This document shows positions 1-12,200 of a DNA stretch of 64,000 bases, piece by piece. Position 1 is the stretch's first letter, and each line of letters opens with the position of its first letter. The notes beneath the pieces were generated by a model, which was not told the origin of the DNA, did no database searches, and worked only from the letters and a program-made list of their open reading frames with translations. This stretch comes from Struthio camelus (Eukaryota; Chordata; Aves; Struthioniformes; Struthionidae). The stretch lies in NCBI RefSeq assembly GCF_040807025.1, contig NC_090947.1, positions 9,920,001 through 9,984,000 of the forward strand. The letters are read 5' to 3'. The position numbers and the translations under genes are program-made.

Positions 1-3000
1 TATTACTGTAACAAATTTTGAGACACTACGCTTTGACATATGAACAGCTTATCAAGATCCACAGCGATTGTCTATGTGTACGCTCTATGCTATACATTCA
101 GATGGATTACCACATTTTCATTAAGAAATATCTTAAACAATCCTGCGTTACAATAGAGGAAATAAAAAATTATTACTGCTGCATTATAAGAAATATGGTA
201 ACACTGTAACAGGACAGGCTACCTAGACAGGCTGTGAAATTCCTCTTTACTAAAGATTTTAAAGAAGAGTTTAGAGGAACATTGTAAACTATACTTATAT
301 ATCCAGAATGTAAACTATACTTATATATCCAGAACAGGAGAGAAATAGAAGTCACTTCTAGCCTTATACTTCTGTGAAGTCATATTTCAAAGAGACCGGG
401 GGGCGGGGGGGAGTGTTAAAACAAAACAAAACAAAAAAGTAACAGATTTCAGTACTCAGAGGGATTTTATGTTTTGGAGAACTTTTTTTTTTAATTATTC
501 CCTTACTTATAAACTCAAGTTGAAGTAGTGAGTAGTTCCACTAAATCGACCAACTTAATAAAATTATTACTTAAAATTGTATGCAAGGTAGACCGAGATT
601 CCTGCCCTACTCAGCATACAGCACCATCACACCCGTTTTATTCAGGGCATAACATTTCATTCTGGATGGAGCTTTACACCACCACTTTACATATGGCAGT
701 GGCTAGCCAAGCTAGAGTCTGCGCAAAAGATGACAGCACATGTTCACAGCCACACTTTGAATCCAAAACACAAAATAGCTCCGGCAACAGTAAATGCTGC
801 ATTCTATTGTTAGGAATAAAACATTTCAGAAGGCCTCAACCTATTAATTTTCTCTTCCCTCTTGTCAAAAAGGCAGAGGAAGCTAGCATCTGCCAAGCAA
901 ACAATAACACTAACCACACAGACTGCTGAGAAATACTTAATGAAATGTAAAAAGGGGGGTGGGACAATAATGCGTTATTCTTATAGTAAAAGTCAACACT
1001 GCCTAAAGGAACATTAGCAAAATAAATGATTGTTTTAGAAAAGCTGGTAATATGTGCTAGAGAGGTGTCATTAAAGCCACCACTTGTACAAAGTTCACCA
1101 TAAGAATAATCCTGAGGGAAGAAATACTGATATGCTTCCCTCCTCTCTTTGTCCAGGCTGAAGTAAGGTTTGCCCTCCTTCGTCAGAGGAAGATACGGAG
1201 ATGATTTAGCCAACCCTTTACTCACAGCTCTTCTGAGGGTAAAACAAGTCATCCTAGAAGTGATGCATCTATGTAATGGTTCAGGGCTTGAAATTCAGGC
1301 TCCTCAGCAACCTGATTACTGCAGCTTCCATTTTCTCACAGGATATGCCCATGCCACACAGTGCAATAGAGAAATACTGAAGTTTGCTTGGAAACTAGAA
1401 GCAGCTGCACTGAAATACCACAGAGATCCACACAGGCAGATTTCCCTCGCAGAGGAAAGACTCGGCTCTGCAGGATGAATGGTTCTGTGCAGAATTCTGC
1501 GCTTTCCCAGCTAGGTCGTTTCCTTCACACGGCTAGGGAGCTAACGAAGCCCTCGGCTGAGGCTCTGGCAGGGCTCGTCTGTGTAAGTTACCCATCAGGC
1601 ATACCAGGTGTGCCTCCCAAGCAAACTGCTTTTTTCCATCGGCCAGGCTAATGCTTCTGAAAAAGCTCCCGTGTCAAACAGAAAAATAAATTTAATTTTC
1701 AGACTACAGCTGAGTAAGCCATTAGCAATGAGCGTATCTTCGGCAAAGTAGTAGTGACTGAGGTGAAGCTAGTATTAAGAAAACTGTTTACTACGCAAGA
1801 TAAGAGATGCCTGCAGCGTTTATGTATCTCAGTTATTAATTCAAAACACAGTAGAAAAACTGAGTTGAATAGCCATAGAAGTCTTTTCTTAGGGCACGCA
1901 ATTCGTACTTCAAATGAACTATGTTGAGACACTACAGAAACTTTGACTAGCAAGATAAAACAGCATAAAGATGCTCCAATTCACTCATTTTAACTAACAA
2001 TTAGAATGATCATTTCTAATAAATCCTTCAATCTTTATATAATTGCATTCGTTCTGAAAATTCTGCAGCCCTGTTGACCCACACAGGTACAGACTTATGG
2101 AAAGACGCACAAAGATAAAAGGATATGCTATTTTAATTTTCACTCTATATTTTCCCCAAATAATTTACACATTGGGCAAAGGAATGCTGGCTACCCTGCA
2201 TGTCTGTAAAGAAGGAAAAGTGGTTTAGCATTATATATTACAGAAGCCAAGCAAACGAAACATGAGCACATCAGAAGAAAAATTACTTTCATTCACATTA
2301 AGTCCATGTGAACACCCAAAAATCTTTAACAATACTGGGGAAACAGTTCAAACAGTCATTGACCATCTGTAATGGTCCTCATGACTAATGCATCCAAGCT
2401 CTCCAACGCATAAGGGAATATAAATATGCTTCATATTTCTAAATAAAATAAATTCCTCTTAGAAAAGAGGAATTTGAAGTCTTCTGAGAAATAAAGAAGA
2501 AAATGGCACAAATCAGTTTTTCCAACATAACTTTAAAAAAAAAGTCTTAATAATCTTTTATTTGAGACTACTCTATGTAAAATACCCTCACTGTAGCATT
2601 TCTCTTTATGAGGAGCAATATATGACTTAAAGATGGAGCTACTGGATACCTGCTAAGATTTGGATTTCATAGAGTAAGCCAGTATTACTTTTCCTCTAAT
2701 AATCAGAAAAAAATAAAATCTGAATCTAAAGTTAATTCTTTATAGCTTTGATTGCCAAGGTGAAGGAAGAACCACATCCCATCTTCATTCATGCTCCAGA
2801 TTATGAGCGAAACAGTCATCAACAGCCCCACTACATGATTTTCTTTCTTCATGCACTTCAGCAGCCTTCCTTTCCTGACCATATTTTGAGTGCAGGGCTT
2901 TGGTGAGCTACCTCAAGGATGTCTCAGCGTTCTTCCTGAGACGGAAATTTACCAATCTATGCAAGTACTTTCCCTCTTTGCGTTTATCAACACTCAATTT

Positions 3001-5095
3001 TATATAGTGCTGAGACACAGGATCTAGTCACTAATGAGAAGTAGCAGTTAACCGAGGTTTTCAAAGCTATAAAGCCAGCATTTTCACCGTGATGTGAGTA
3101 TACAGTTCATACTTCAGGGGGAGGGGTGGGGAAGAGAAGAAATAGTGTTGGCTCTTTCATGAACATAAAAGGGCAGAATTACACATTAGTGTAGCTTCCC
3201 CATGTATAGCCATTTGTTTCTGAAATGTAGTATAAACTTAAAGTTACTAATGGTTGACTGTAAGTAAAGCTCAAATCATTCATATAATTACTCTTACAGA
3301 GGATTATGACCCAGGCTTTATAACACAGATTGTTACAATTTCACAATTAAGAAATAAATCACAATGGGAAAACCGGTTTCTGTTCACAAGACAACTAAAC
3401 AAGCTGGCATCATTAATACTCTTTTTACAAAACAAAACCAGAACTGAAATAATAGGAATGCTGTTGACAGGTCAGGATTGAGGTGAACGGGCAAAACCGT
3501 CCAACTGAGCTCGTACTGCACCTGCCCAGCCCTTGGCCTGGTTCAAATCGGCACTGCCTCTCCTTCAGTAGCCCTTCTCCCTCATCAGAATAAAGGAATT
3601 ACCAATTCACTGAAGTTTTTCCAAACTGAAAAAAAGCCCACGCTTTTTAAAAATTATATTTAAGAGAAAAGGTTAGATACTTGGCGTTCTTGACTCATCC
3701 ACACTTTAATACAAAGGCTTTCGACCTTCAAAAGTCCCTTTTTCAAAAAACGCCCCCCCCCCCAAAAAAAAAAAACTCTGAAGAAATTATCACAGACAGA
3801 TAGAGCAGGTATCAGTCTAAAATATCAACAGTCAAAGGTCAGGCTGATGTAGGCAAAGTCAATCATTTCATTTTAATATCTTCCCCAAAGAGACTTCTTA
3901 AAAAAAGCAGAAGTGAGGAAATCAGGGACTGTCAGAGCAATAAAGAAACTACCTAAACATGTCTAATGGACAGGCTTTTCCAAATAATGACACCGAGTAT
4001 TTTCAACACTGATAATAATTCAATTAAAACAAATCACTAGAATGTAATACAGAAACTACCATCATCTTATTAGGTCACCTTAGCAAGATATAGCAATTTT
4101 CCCATAAGGATTCATCTATGAACTAGGCACATCAGATTGCAAAAACAATGCTGACAAGAGTGGGCATTCAAAATTAGCTCCTGATTATTAAAAGATGCCA
4201 AAATCCTAAGAGTCTTCCAGAACTGCTGAAAACATATACACTGAGAAGAATCAGTCCTAGCGCCTAACAAAGCTGGTAACACTCAGAAAGCTCCTACGTG
4301 CTCATCAGTCACCATGACAGAAAACCAAAGGATGCCAGTGCAATACTGATCTCTCTTCCAATATCATGTTCAAATATCCTATGTATCTAACACTGAGCCT
4401 CCAAGCAACATCAAAAGCGGACCTAAACGCCCCCAAATAAGCATAAGGATGCTCTTAGAACACACGCCTCTAAGTCACTGTTAAAAAAGAACACTGACTT
4501 GAAGATCTTTCAGTATTCTTCAACAGCGTTTTTGTTACTATTCCGTAATCACAAATGACAATAGAAATCGCCACGTTTTTGTTTCAAACTTCTCCCCCAA
4601 GAAAAGAAATGTGTCCTAGTAAGTCTGTCATAAAACTGCAGCACATGTTTAAGGCCCCTAAAAGCAGCGATGCTGATAAAATTAAAAATGGCTGTGCCCA
4701 AAAGATCCCACAGCAAAACAGGCACAGCTCCGCTGCCGATTAAAATATATATTAAAAATCCCTGCTTTACCTTACAAAGGGCTAGGTATGCAAAACAAAA
4801 AGATTATATATTTTTTTCCAAAATTGAAGCAAGTTATCAGACAAGGGAAGCGGATCCAGACAAAACACACATCTCGAACGCAGGTCGAGCTCGTTTACAC
4901 AATAAAGCAGATTTTATTTTCAAAGACGGTTAAGGTATCGGGATTGAGGAACTTTCCTCGGGCTCGGCGGCTGACATGCATGCATGCATGCACGCCGCTC
5001 CTTCAGCAGACCCAGACGGGTGCAAATGCCGGCGGACCCCACCCCCTTCCCCGTGCCAAAATGGCTAGTTCAGTACCCCCCCCCCGGCTACTTAC
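1..5095 (-). other. BMPR2: BMPR2 intron 1, 5' portion (no exon seen)
   Basis: This is AT-rich noncoding sequence downstream, on the minus strand, of BMPR2 coding exon 1. It begins at the donor GTAAGT next to 5096 and runs off the left edge of the window. The open frames here are short, lack similarity to anything I recognise and are broken on all sides by stops, so I read them as chance. Visible minor features are a 26-bp tandem duplication at 283-334, an adjacent C-run and A-run near 3752-3775, and a short TGCA repeat near 4975-4993. BMPR2 intron 1 is known to be very long in other vertebrates, so absence of exon 2 here is expected. Confidence 0.8.
283..334. repeat. 26-bp perfect tandem duplication
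   Basis: The unit beginning TGTAAACTATACTTATATAT occurs twice head to tail, at 283-308 and 309-334, with no mismatch. It lies in BMPR2 intron 1. Perfect identity suggests a recent duplication, possibly polymorphic in copy number. Confidence 0.9.
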
Positions 5096-5171
5096 CAGCC
5101 GCAGTGCTGAGCAGCAGGGTGGCACTGGAGAGCAGGAGCACCAGCAAAAGGTGCTGCAGTGAGGCAGTCAT
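5096..5171 (-). CDS. BMPR2: BMPR2 coding exon 1 (bone morphogenetic protein receptor type 2, partial)
   Basis: BMPR2 is the type II serine/threonine kinase receptor for BMPs at the plasma membrane. Only the first coding exon is in the window: 76 nt, 25 codons plus one base, starting MTASLQHLL and ending STAA, then donor GTAAGT. The peptide is a typical signal sequence: short N-terminal region, a leucine-rich hydrophobic core at residues 8-22, and a small-residue end. Exon length (76 nt), split phase, the MT-SLQ start and the STAA end match what I know of vertebrate BMPR2 exon 1. The ligand-binding, transmembrane and kinase exons would lie left of position 1. The start is chosen as the first ATG in frame with the signal peptide; it has G at -3. 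Gene order BMPR2-NOP58-SUMO1 supports the call. Confidence 0.9.
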
Positions 5172-6400
5172 ACCTGGGGAAGCCAAGGGCCGAGGCAGAA
5201 GGAGGAAAAATAACAGAATAAAAACGACAAGAGGAATTTCCTCTTTTTTTTTTCTCCTCTCTCTCTCTTTTTTCAAACAGCCTTGCTGAACTCTCCCGGT
5301 TTACAATCCAGTCTGGAAGGGCAAACGGCAGAGGAGAGGGGCCGCTGCTGCTCTTACTCCATTACACCAGGCTGCCTTCATGTCTCGGGAAGCGGCAACG
5401 CTTCTTCTGGGGAACGGGGGGAAAGCCCGTTTCTGCCTGCAAGCCCAAAGGCATTTCCCTTCTCCCAGGGAAGGGGCGATTCTCGCGATTCGCTCTGGGA
5501 ACCGAGCTTATTTCCCACGCAGCTTCACGATATCAAAGAAACAGCCGGGTGTAGGAGCGAACATATCCAGGCGCGGGGAAACGTCTAACGACCGTCAGTT
5601 CTAGCAGCCGCCTCACGCTCGCCTCAGGACGCCGCCAGCAAGCTCCAACGGCTCGAGGCAGAGGGGCATCCCGCCCAGTTAAAGGTCTCGCTCTTCCTTC
5701 CTCCCTCCGCTCCGCGCCTGGGGAAGGAGAGACGCGCCGAGGCGCTGCGCGGCCAGGCGGGAGGCGGCCGCGCTGACGGCGAGGGCCGCGGCGGCACCGC
5801 GGCCCATCTGCGGGCTCGGCCGCGCGCCCCTGCCCCCGCGGCCGCCCCGACGGCGGCGAGGCCGCTCCTCGGCGGCTCCAGCGGCGAGCGAGGCGCGAGC
5901 TCCCTCCTCCTCCTCCCCGCGGCTCTCCGCGCTGCCACCGCCGGCGAGGGGCAGCTCCGCGCCGCCTCCTTCCTTCCCAGCCCCGGGGAGGGCGCCGCCG
6001 CCGCCGCCTCCGCTGCGCCGCGCGGCCCCCGCCGCGGCTCGCGCCCCCTCCCGCCCCAACGGCCCCAACGGCTCCCGCACCAGACACAAAGGGGAGTCGC
6101 TCCAACTGCCAGTCTCGGCGCCCGGCCCGCGGGCGCCCCGCCCCGGCCCCGCCCCCTCCCCAACGGCCGCGCCGCGCACCGCCCGGGCCCCGCCCCCGCC
6201 CCCCCCTTTCGCGCCGACCATAGAGGTAGGCCTCCGGGCAGGTAGAGAAAGGCCCCGCAGCGCCCCGCCCGCGCCTCCATGTTGTTACGCTGCGTTGCTG
6301 CTTTTTGAGGCCTGGTGCTCGCCTTCGCAGCAGAATCATTAACAGAATAATTAAAATCAAGCCTAGCACGACCTGTGCTACACCGGCCGGACGCGGCGTG
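5172..6400 (-). promoter_or_regulatory. BMPR2: BMPR2 5'UTR and CpG-island promoter
   Basis: About 1.2 kb upstream of the BMPR2 start codon is dense in CpG, GGC/GCC triplet runs and GC-box-like GGGGCGGGG stretches, most intense at about 5690-6290. Human BMPR2 is known for a leader of over 1 kb, which would put the start site here near 6.3 kb; I cannot see an exact start. The 100 nt next to the ATG differs in character: it is pyrimidine-rich on the minus strand and ends in a CCCCAG directly before GTATG, like a splice acceptor. No TATA box was recognised. Confidence 0.7.
5624..6280 (-). other. Long upstream ORF in BMPR2 leader (218 codons, probably not a functional protein)
   Basis: An ATG at 6280 in strong context (A at -3, G at +4) opens a 218-codon frame, starting MEARAGRCG, that stops 452 nt before the BMPR2 ATG. 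A second ATG at 6221 opens an overlapping 180-codon frame ending at 5679, in a weaker context. Both peptides are Ala/Gly/Arg/Pro-rich, as expected from any GC-rich frame, and I recognise no domain. If transcription starts above 6280 they would be uORFs that could lower BMPR2 translation. Long open frames are common by chance in CpG islands, so coding function is doubtful. Confidence 0.3.
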
Positions 6401-9240
6401 GCCTGACCTTGCTAACGTCGGAGCTGAAGGTCGCGCGGCTGACAGCTACCCGCGATTTTTAAGAGCTGGTCACCCTGTTTTTACTCCTAATCCATGCAGA
6501 TTTACCGTGGATATTTGGGGGGGGGGGGATGGGGGAGGATGACAGAGGGAATCCTAGATGGTAACTGGTATTGCCACTCGCCAGAATTGTAACCACATGC
6601 TAACCACCATATCCTTCCTCTTGTGTGGGGAACGTGAACTGTCAAGAAATAACCTTTAGAAACCAGCCAAACAACAGGTTTTGCCCCCGAGAGAGGACAG
6701 CACACCGACACGGGAGTATTTTCCGCGGGGCGGAAAATCCAGCGTTTAGTTTGGTGCAGACACCTAACTGTGCAACGCGCTTTCCGCCCGTGAAAGCAGC
6801 CAGATCGACTCTGTTCGTGGAAAACAAGAACGTAACCAGGCGGGTTACGCAGCACTTTCACTGTTTGGATGGTTAAAAGAAAATTACAGTAATTGTTTAT
6901 GACATGTATTGAAACTGGCTCATCCTGAAGTAAAGACAAAATTCCCTCTGGTTTTAATAGCTGTAGTTTTGGACCGTTAATTAATATTGGCACTTCTTCA
7001 CAAGGAATCACATAAAATAGTTTTATGCCTTAAAATACTTACTTTTCTTTTTTTCTCTCCAGAGAGCGGATTGGGTTTTTGTTGTGTTTTGTTTCTCTGT
7101 AAAGAAGAAACAAGGCTTAGGCCAATTTTAATACAGTAATTTCCTCACAGCTTCAGACAAACACAGGCCCTGACCCAGAAGATGCATGGGCCTGCAAAAG
7201 ACCTCACCGCAGCTGTGGATCTGCTTCGCTTGAGCTTGAGCCCTCACCTGGGTGAGGGCCTTGGTCTGATCTCCTGGACCCACGTCCCCAGCACCTTGCA
7301 AGGCTTTTGCCTCCTTCCCTACCTAACCCTGAGGAGTTTTTGGAAGACGTTGCCCCTGCCCGGGGCCAGGTGCCTTCCTGTGCAGCGTGGGCGCCGGAGC
7401 CGTGGGGCTGCCGAAGCCCCGGTTCTCCGGCCCCAGGATGCACCAACGCCCCTTTTGCCACGCAGACGCAGGAAGCAGTTGCTGCTGTCTAAGCACAGAG
7501 GCAGCTTCCTTTTCCCACAGTGGTGGGAGGAAACCAGAGACCTAAACTGTCATTCCCAGGCTCACTTATTGCTATCTGCTTGGACAAAGGCATATTTACC
7601 ATTCTTTCTTTGATATTGTTTTAACTGTATGCTAGCATTTCATTAGCCTAATGTGCAGCGATGCCAAATGAGACCGACAGAAAAATACTTAGAATAATGA
7701 AAACTTACCAAGCTGCAGCAACTTAAATATTCAGCGTTGGTCCAAACAAGGATAGGAGAGAGAAGGCCAAGAAAACCTCCTAAAACTTACCAAGATTTCA
7801 AAGGAAGATGCTCTGCTGAAGCACTGTATTTCCACCAGGAAGAACTTAGCCCCGTGAAACAACAAGATTGAACTTAATTTGAAAAGACTGTAAAAAAAAA
7901 AAATAGGGATAGGAGAACAGGCCTTACCCTTTCGCAGCTATCATCCGCGGTGCTCGCAAGCAGGCAGGACGAGGGCGCGCGTTCAAGGCAGGGCACGAGG
8001 AGGGCAGAGACGCCGGCGCCAGGCTACCGCGTTTGCGAGCTCCCTGAGATGTCAGGCTGATGTGCACCACCTCCGCTGCAGGGCACGTCTGTCTTGCCCC
8101 GGGGCGAGGGAGCTTTAAATGACACGGCCGCATCCAGTTTACTGGAGCTGCCCTTTACGCTGCTTCCATGCTCGAGTGAGACGCTGAAGTGGGAAATAAG
8201 GCGGATGTATACCTCAGATATTTCCTGCTGTCATACCGATGCACATGCAAACATATTGGTATCACTTGCAAATTCAAGATTGTACATGACAGTAATTACA
8301 CGTGTCCTTGTTAGCAGTGTCTCCTTTAAACAACACTTTTTTTTTTTAATTACCCAGCATATAGAAAATCTTACTTTTGTGCTTCCAAGTGAATATTCCA
8401 ATCAGTGGAAAATAAAATCAAAGCATTAAGAAAACCAAAACAACCTGCCCTATTCCTTTTTAGAAAACACAATTTTCAGGAACATTGCAAATATTTCTCG
8501 GGATAGGTTCGCTGTTATCCAAGAGTATTTCAGTGCTGACGCCATACAGCCATTATCGTTGTTAGGACTCGGGGGAGTGCTCTTTTTGACAAGGCCTTTC
8601 ATGATGTCAACAAATCTCTTTAAAATAAGTTATAAATTTTACTTGGCTGCCCATCAGCCTGCCCAGGGTGTTTCTCTCAATGCTGTCATAAATGCTGGGG
8701 AGAGAGGACAACAACACTGCCCGGTGCTTTGTTTTTAAGAGATTTTTTGTTTCTTTAAAAACAAAGCATCCCCATAGCGTTGACGGTGATGCATAAACAA
8801 ACCTTAAAACAATAACAATCAAGATGTTCACAGACTTTCCTACAAATAAATACTCCCATCCTGGACCCCAGGCAGTATCTTCATAAATAATGGATTTGGT
8901 GTGGGTCTCCGCTGCAAACGCCTGCCACTCATTGCTAAATTAGGAACCTGTCAGCAAGATCATCTTCCCTGATCTCACCTCCTGCAGCAGCGCATCGAGA
9001 GAGAGGGGCTTGCCGATAGCTGCCATCCCAGGCTTACATAGCTCTCCAGATTATTATTAACATCCTGAACTGCAGCCAGAACAAGCCAAAAAGACAATAC
9101 TGTCTGCTCCTTGCAGTCTGCTGAGTTAGCAGCGAAAAGCTTCAGCCATTGCAGCTAAACAAGTAATCACACACAGACGCTGTTGCCATTGTAGGTATCG
9201 GGCTACCTATTTCACACAGATTTTTCCCATCGGCTTCAAA
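6401..9240. other. Intergenic sequence upstream of BMPR2, no gene recognised
   Basis: This is mixed-composition sequence between the BMPR2 promoter and the CpG-rich patches further right. It contains a 12-G run at 6517-6528, a locally GC-rich segment at about 7190-7480 and another at 7920-8180. Open frames at 6502-7011 (minus) and 7182-7613 (plus) show no family I recognise and no splice structure I can support. Upstream antisense or enhancer transcripts are possible but not demonstrable from sequence. Confidence 0.6.
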
Positions 9241-12200
9241 TCCGGGGTGTCGCACCGAGACGCCCCCATTATTCCCCCGGGAGTGAAAGGTCACAAAAAC
9301 GAGGGTGGCTATGGGAAGACCGTCATTAAAGGAGAAATAGTGAACACCCCGGGGACTTCAGGAGTGATCTGGATCCAGAAGTGCCTTTCTCTAGGGCGGA
9401 CAGATTTTCCAGCGCCACCGTCACCTGGTCTGAACGGAGGGGGTTGGTTTCCATCCCCTTTCCGGGGCTCGGCTTCGCCTTGAGGAAACCGACTCCTCCA
9501 AAGAGGGACACCAAGGCGGCAAATAGCCGGGATGGGGGCATCGCAGCCCACGGGGGAAACGACCGCCCAAAACCTTGGAAAAATCCTTTGTGAGGGAAAC
9601 TTTCCGGTTTTCTTCACAGGAAGGAAAAGCACCACCAGCGACAGCCCTGTCTGTCCTGCCAAGATGGGAGATAAACCCATCAAGCCTCCGGTGGCGGCAG
9701 CACGTGGCAGAGCAGGCTCTCGCTCTCGCCAGCCGACCCACAGCTTTAAGGAAACGGCAGACTGAATTCCTGCCTCGGAGGGAACTCGTTTCCCCTTTAG
9801 TCCAGTCAGATAATCTGTGCCAGACGTTACTTTTGGCCTTTGGACTCAAAAAAGCCCGTCTGAAGACTATTATGTCTTTTTTTTTTTTTTTTCTTCCCCC
9901 TTTGTCTCTGAAACACAGAAAAGAGCAGCAACTATCCAGCCTTCAAAAAAAGAAAACATTTGTGAGTACAAACTCCTAAGTGTCTTCAGGCCTGGATTTT
10001 TCCAGCTCTGCCCTGCTGCTGTGTAACCCGCTGCAGAGCGGACCATACTGCAGCAGAGTTACTGCAGTCTTTGACATCATCCTGTGCCAGACTAGAAGTT
10101 TTGTGGCACCTCTGTCTGGCTTTCAAAAGCAGACTTTTGATTAATTTATTACAAAAATGAATGAAATAGCTTTTGTGGCAGTTCCTTGTGAAGCTCTATT
10201 TTCACATTAAATTTTATTTTCTTTTTTTTAAATGCTGTCGGCCCGTTTCCCGACCTGGGTGCAGCAGAGGCCCTCGCGTGGGTAGGGCGGACTCGCGTTG
10301 CAGCAGGCGCGAGGCCTCGCCAGGCGGCTGCGGGCCGGGTTAAGCCTTCGGGAGCAGGAGGAAGGAGCTGAGCCCTGCGGGGCGAACGCGCAGGAGACAC
10401 GTGCGTTCAGTCAATGGCCTACTTCGTGTCGAAAAGGACTAGCGGCGAAGCGGTTAATAGTTAATAGGTGTTTTTAGGTTTCATGATAGGCAACGTCTCA
10501 CTGGGATAATGAACTATGAGCAGTCGCTGTCTCGTTCTGGAGATAACACTGCTTAGTCTGCGGAGACTTTATCTCCGTGCTGGGGGTGGAGGCGAGAGAA
10601 ACTGAGGCGAGCGGGCCGGGAGAAGCACCTCCGCGCTGGAGGTGAGCCTTCAGTCTTGTGCCAAGGGCCCTCTGCTCGCCACCCTTCCCTCGCCCCCATA
10701 CGGCCTCTCCATATGGCCTCTCTGCCTTTCACAGGTCTCGCACGAAAATAAAGAGCAAATAAATCGTTCCCGGAGCCGGGGCGCTGCTGCTCGGCCGGGG
10801 CACGCAGCCAGCCTGGCTGGCCCAGTCCCTCCCTTCACCCCCGGCTACCGCAGGTCAGTGGAAATTTCAGAGGTCGAAAAAGCTCTGATTCACGAATGAG
10901 AAACGGGCCCCCAGAGGTCGTTTCCAGACCAAAATGGGTTGACCAAGCCCTGCGCGTGTGGCTTGGGGAGCGCCGGCAGCCCTCAAACCCAAGAAACCTC
11001 TACCTTTGCTTACGATTTAAAACTAAAGCCTACACTATAAATGAGCATGGAGGGACAAGAAGGTAGAGACTTCTAAAGGGAAAACCGCCCTCGATTTCCA
11101 TTGCAAAGTGTTTCCAGTTTCTGTGCAGATGAAAGCTCAACCTCGCAGGAAGAAACGCCCCGCGGGGCACCTTCAGTTTCTTCGGTTGGAGGGAGCTTTT
11201 TGCCTTTTTTCAAATGTGTCACAAAACGCTCTTAATTAGCTTTGGCTTTTCACGTGTTGCTTTTCCCCTTCCCTCCCTTTCCCCCCTCACGGAGCTCAGT
11301 CACATCAGTGCCGGAGCAGGGTTTCCCCGCTCTGGTGTTGTCTGCAGTTTTGCTTTTGCGTTCTTTTAACCATTTCCCCAGCTTAGGAAAGGTTACAATT
11401 CGCAAAAGGAAAATGAAGGCCCAGTGGTCTGACACACGCCAGAACGCTTACGCCCCTCCTTGCCCCCAGGGGGACAAGTTGGTTTCTTTGCTCCTGAGGA
11501 GAGAGCTGCTCAGGCGGCCGCGCGCTTCGCCGGCAGCACCAGGCTCCCGTCTCCGGCCCCGATGACAACCCTGTGCTCAGAGGCAGCACGAGAAGTTCAA
11601 CAGTTTCTCGGCATCCAGCTCGGATCAGCTCCTCGGGGAGACCCAAAAGATAACTCCGGTTTGGGGAGGAAGCGGACAACTCCCGTGCTGCTCCGGGCTG
11701 CGCCAGCAGCCGTCAGGCAGACGGCCCCTGCCCTCTTGCAGCGCTCGGCCCTCCTCCTCCCGGGGACTTGTTGATGAAATCTCTCGCCCTAACTCGGAGA
11801 TAGCGGCCTTTGCTAAACACACTCCCCCTCGCTACCAGAAAAGCCTCTGACCTTGTCCCGTCTTCTTTTTGGCGTTTGGCGAACCCTTATCGGCTCCTGC
11901 GGTGACCTCCCGCCAGCTGCGCGGGGATGCTCCGAGCCAAACATGCGCACAAGCGACTTCAGGGGCAGCTGTTGCTACTGTGTGATCTCCTCCCGCGCCT
12001 TCTGCCGACACAAACAGTTAAACACGCCGCCGCTCACACGACCCCCTTCCCCTTAGCGTCTTGCCCTTCGGTTTCAACTCGGTGCCGTTAAACGCACCTT
12101 CGGCCCTTACCGCTCCGCCCCGCCAACCGCCTCGCCCCCGCGCGCCTCCAGGCACCCGAAGCCGCAGCTCGCGGACCTGCCGCCTTCGGCCAGGAAGGTC

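Noticed and set aside
5533-6369. 278-codon minus-strand frame in the BMPR2 CpG island
   Set aside because: It begins at a GTG, not an ATG, and its low-complexity Arg/Gly/Ala/Pro content is what a GC-rich leader gives in any open frame.
7182-7613. 143-codon plus-strand ORF upstream of BMPR2
   Set aside because: No known family, no splice sites supporting an exon, and overlapping frames on the other strand.
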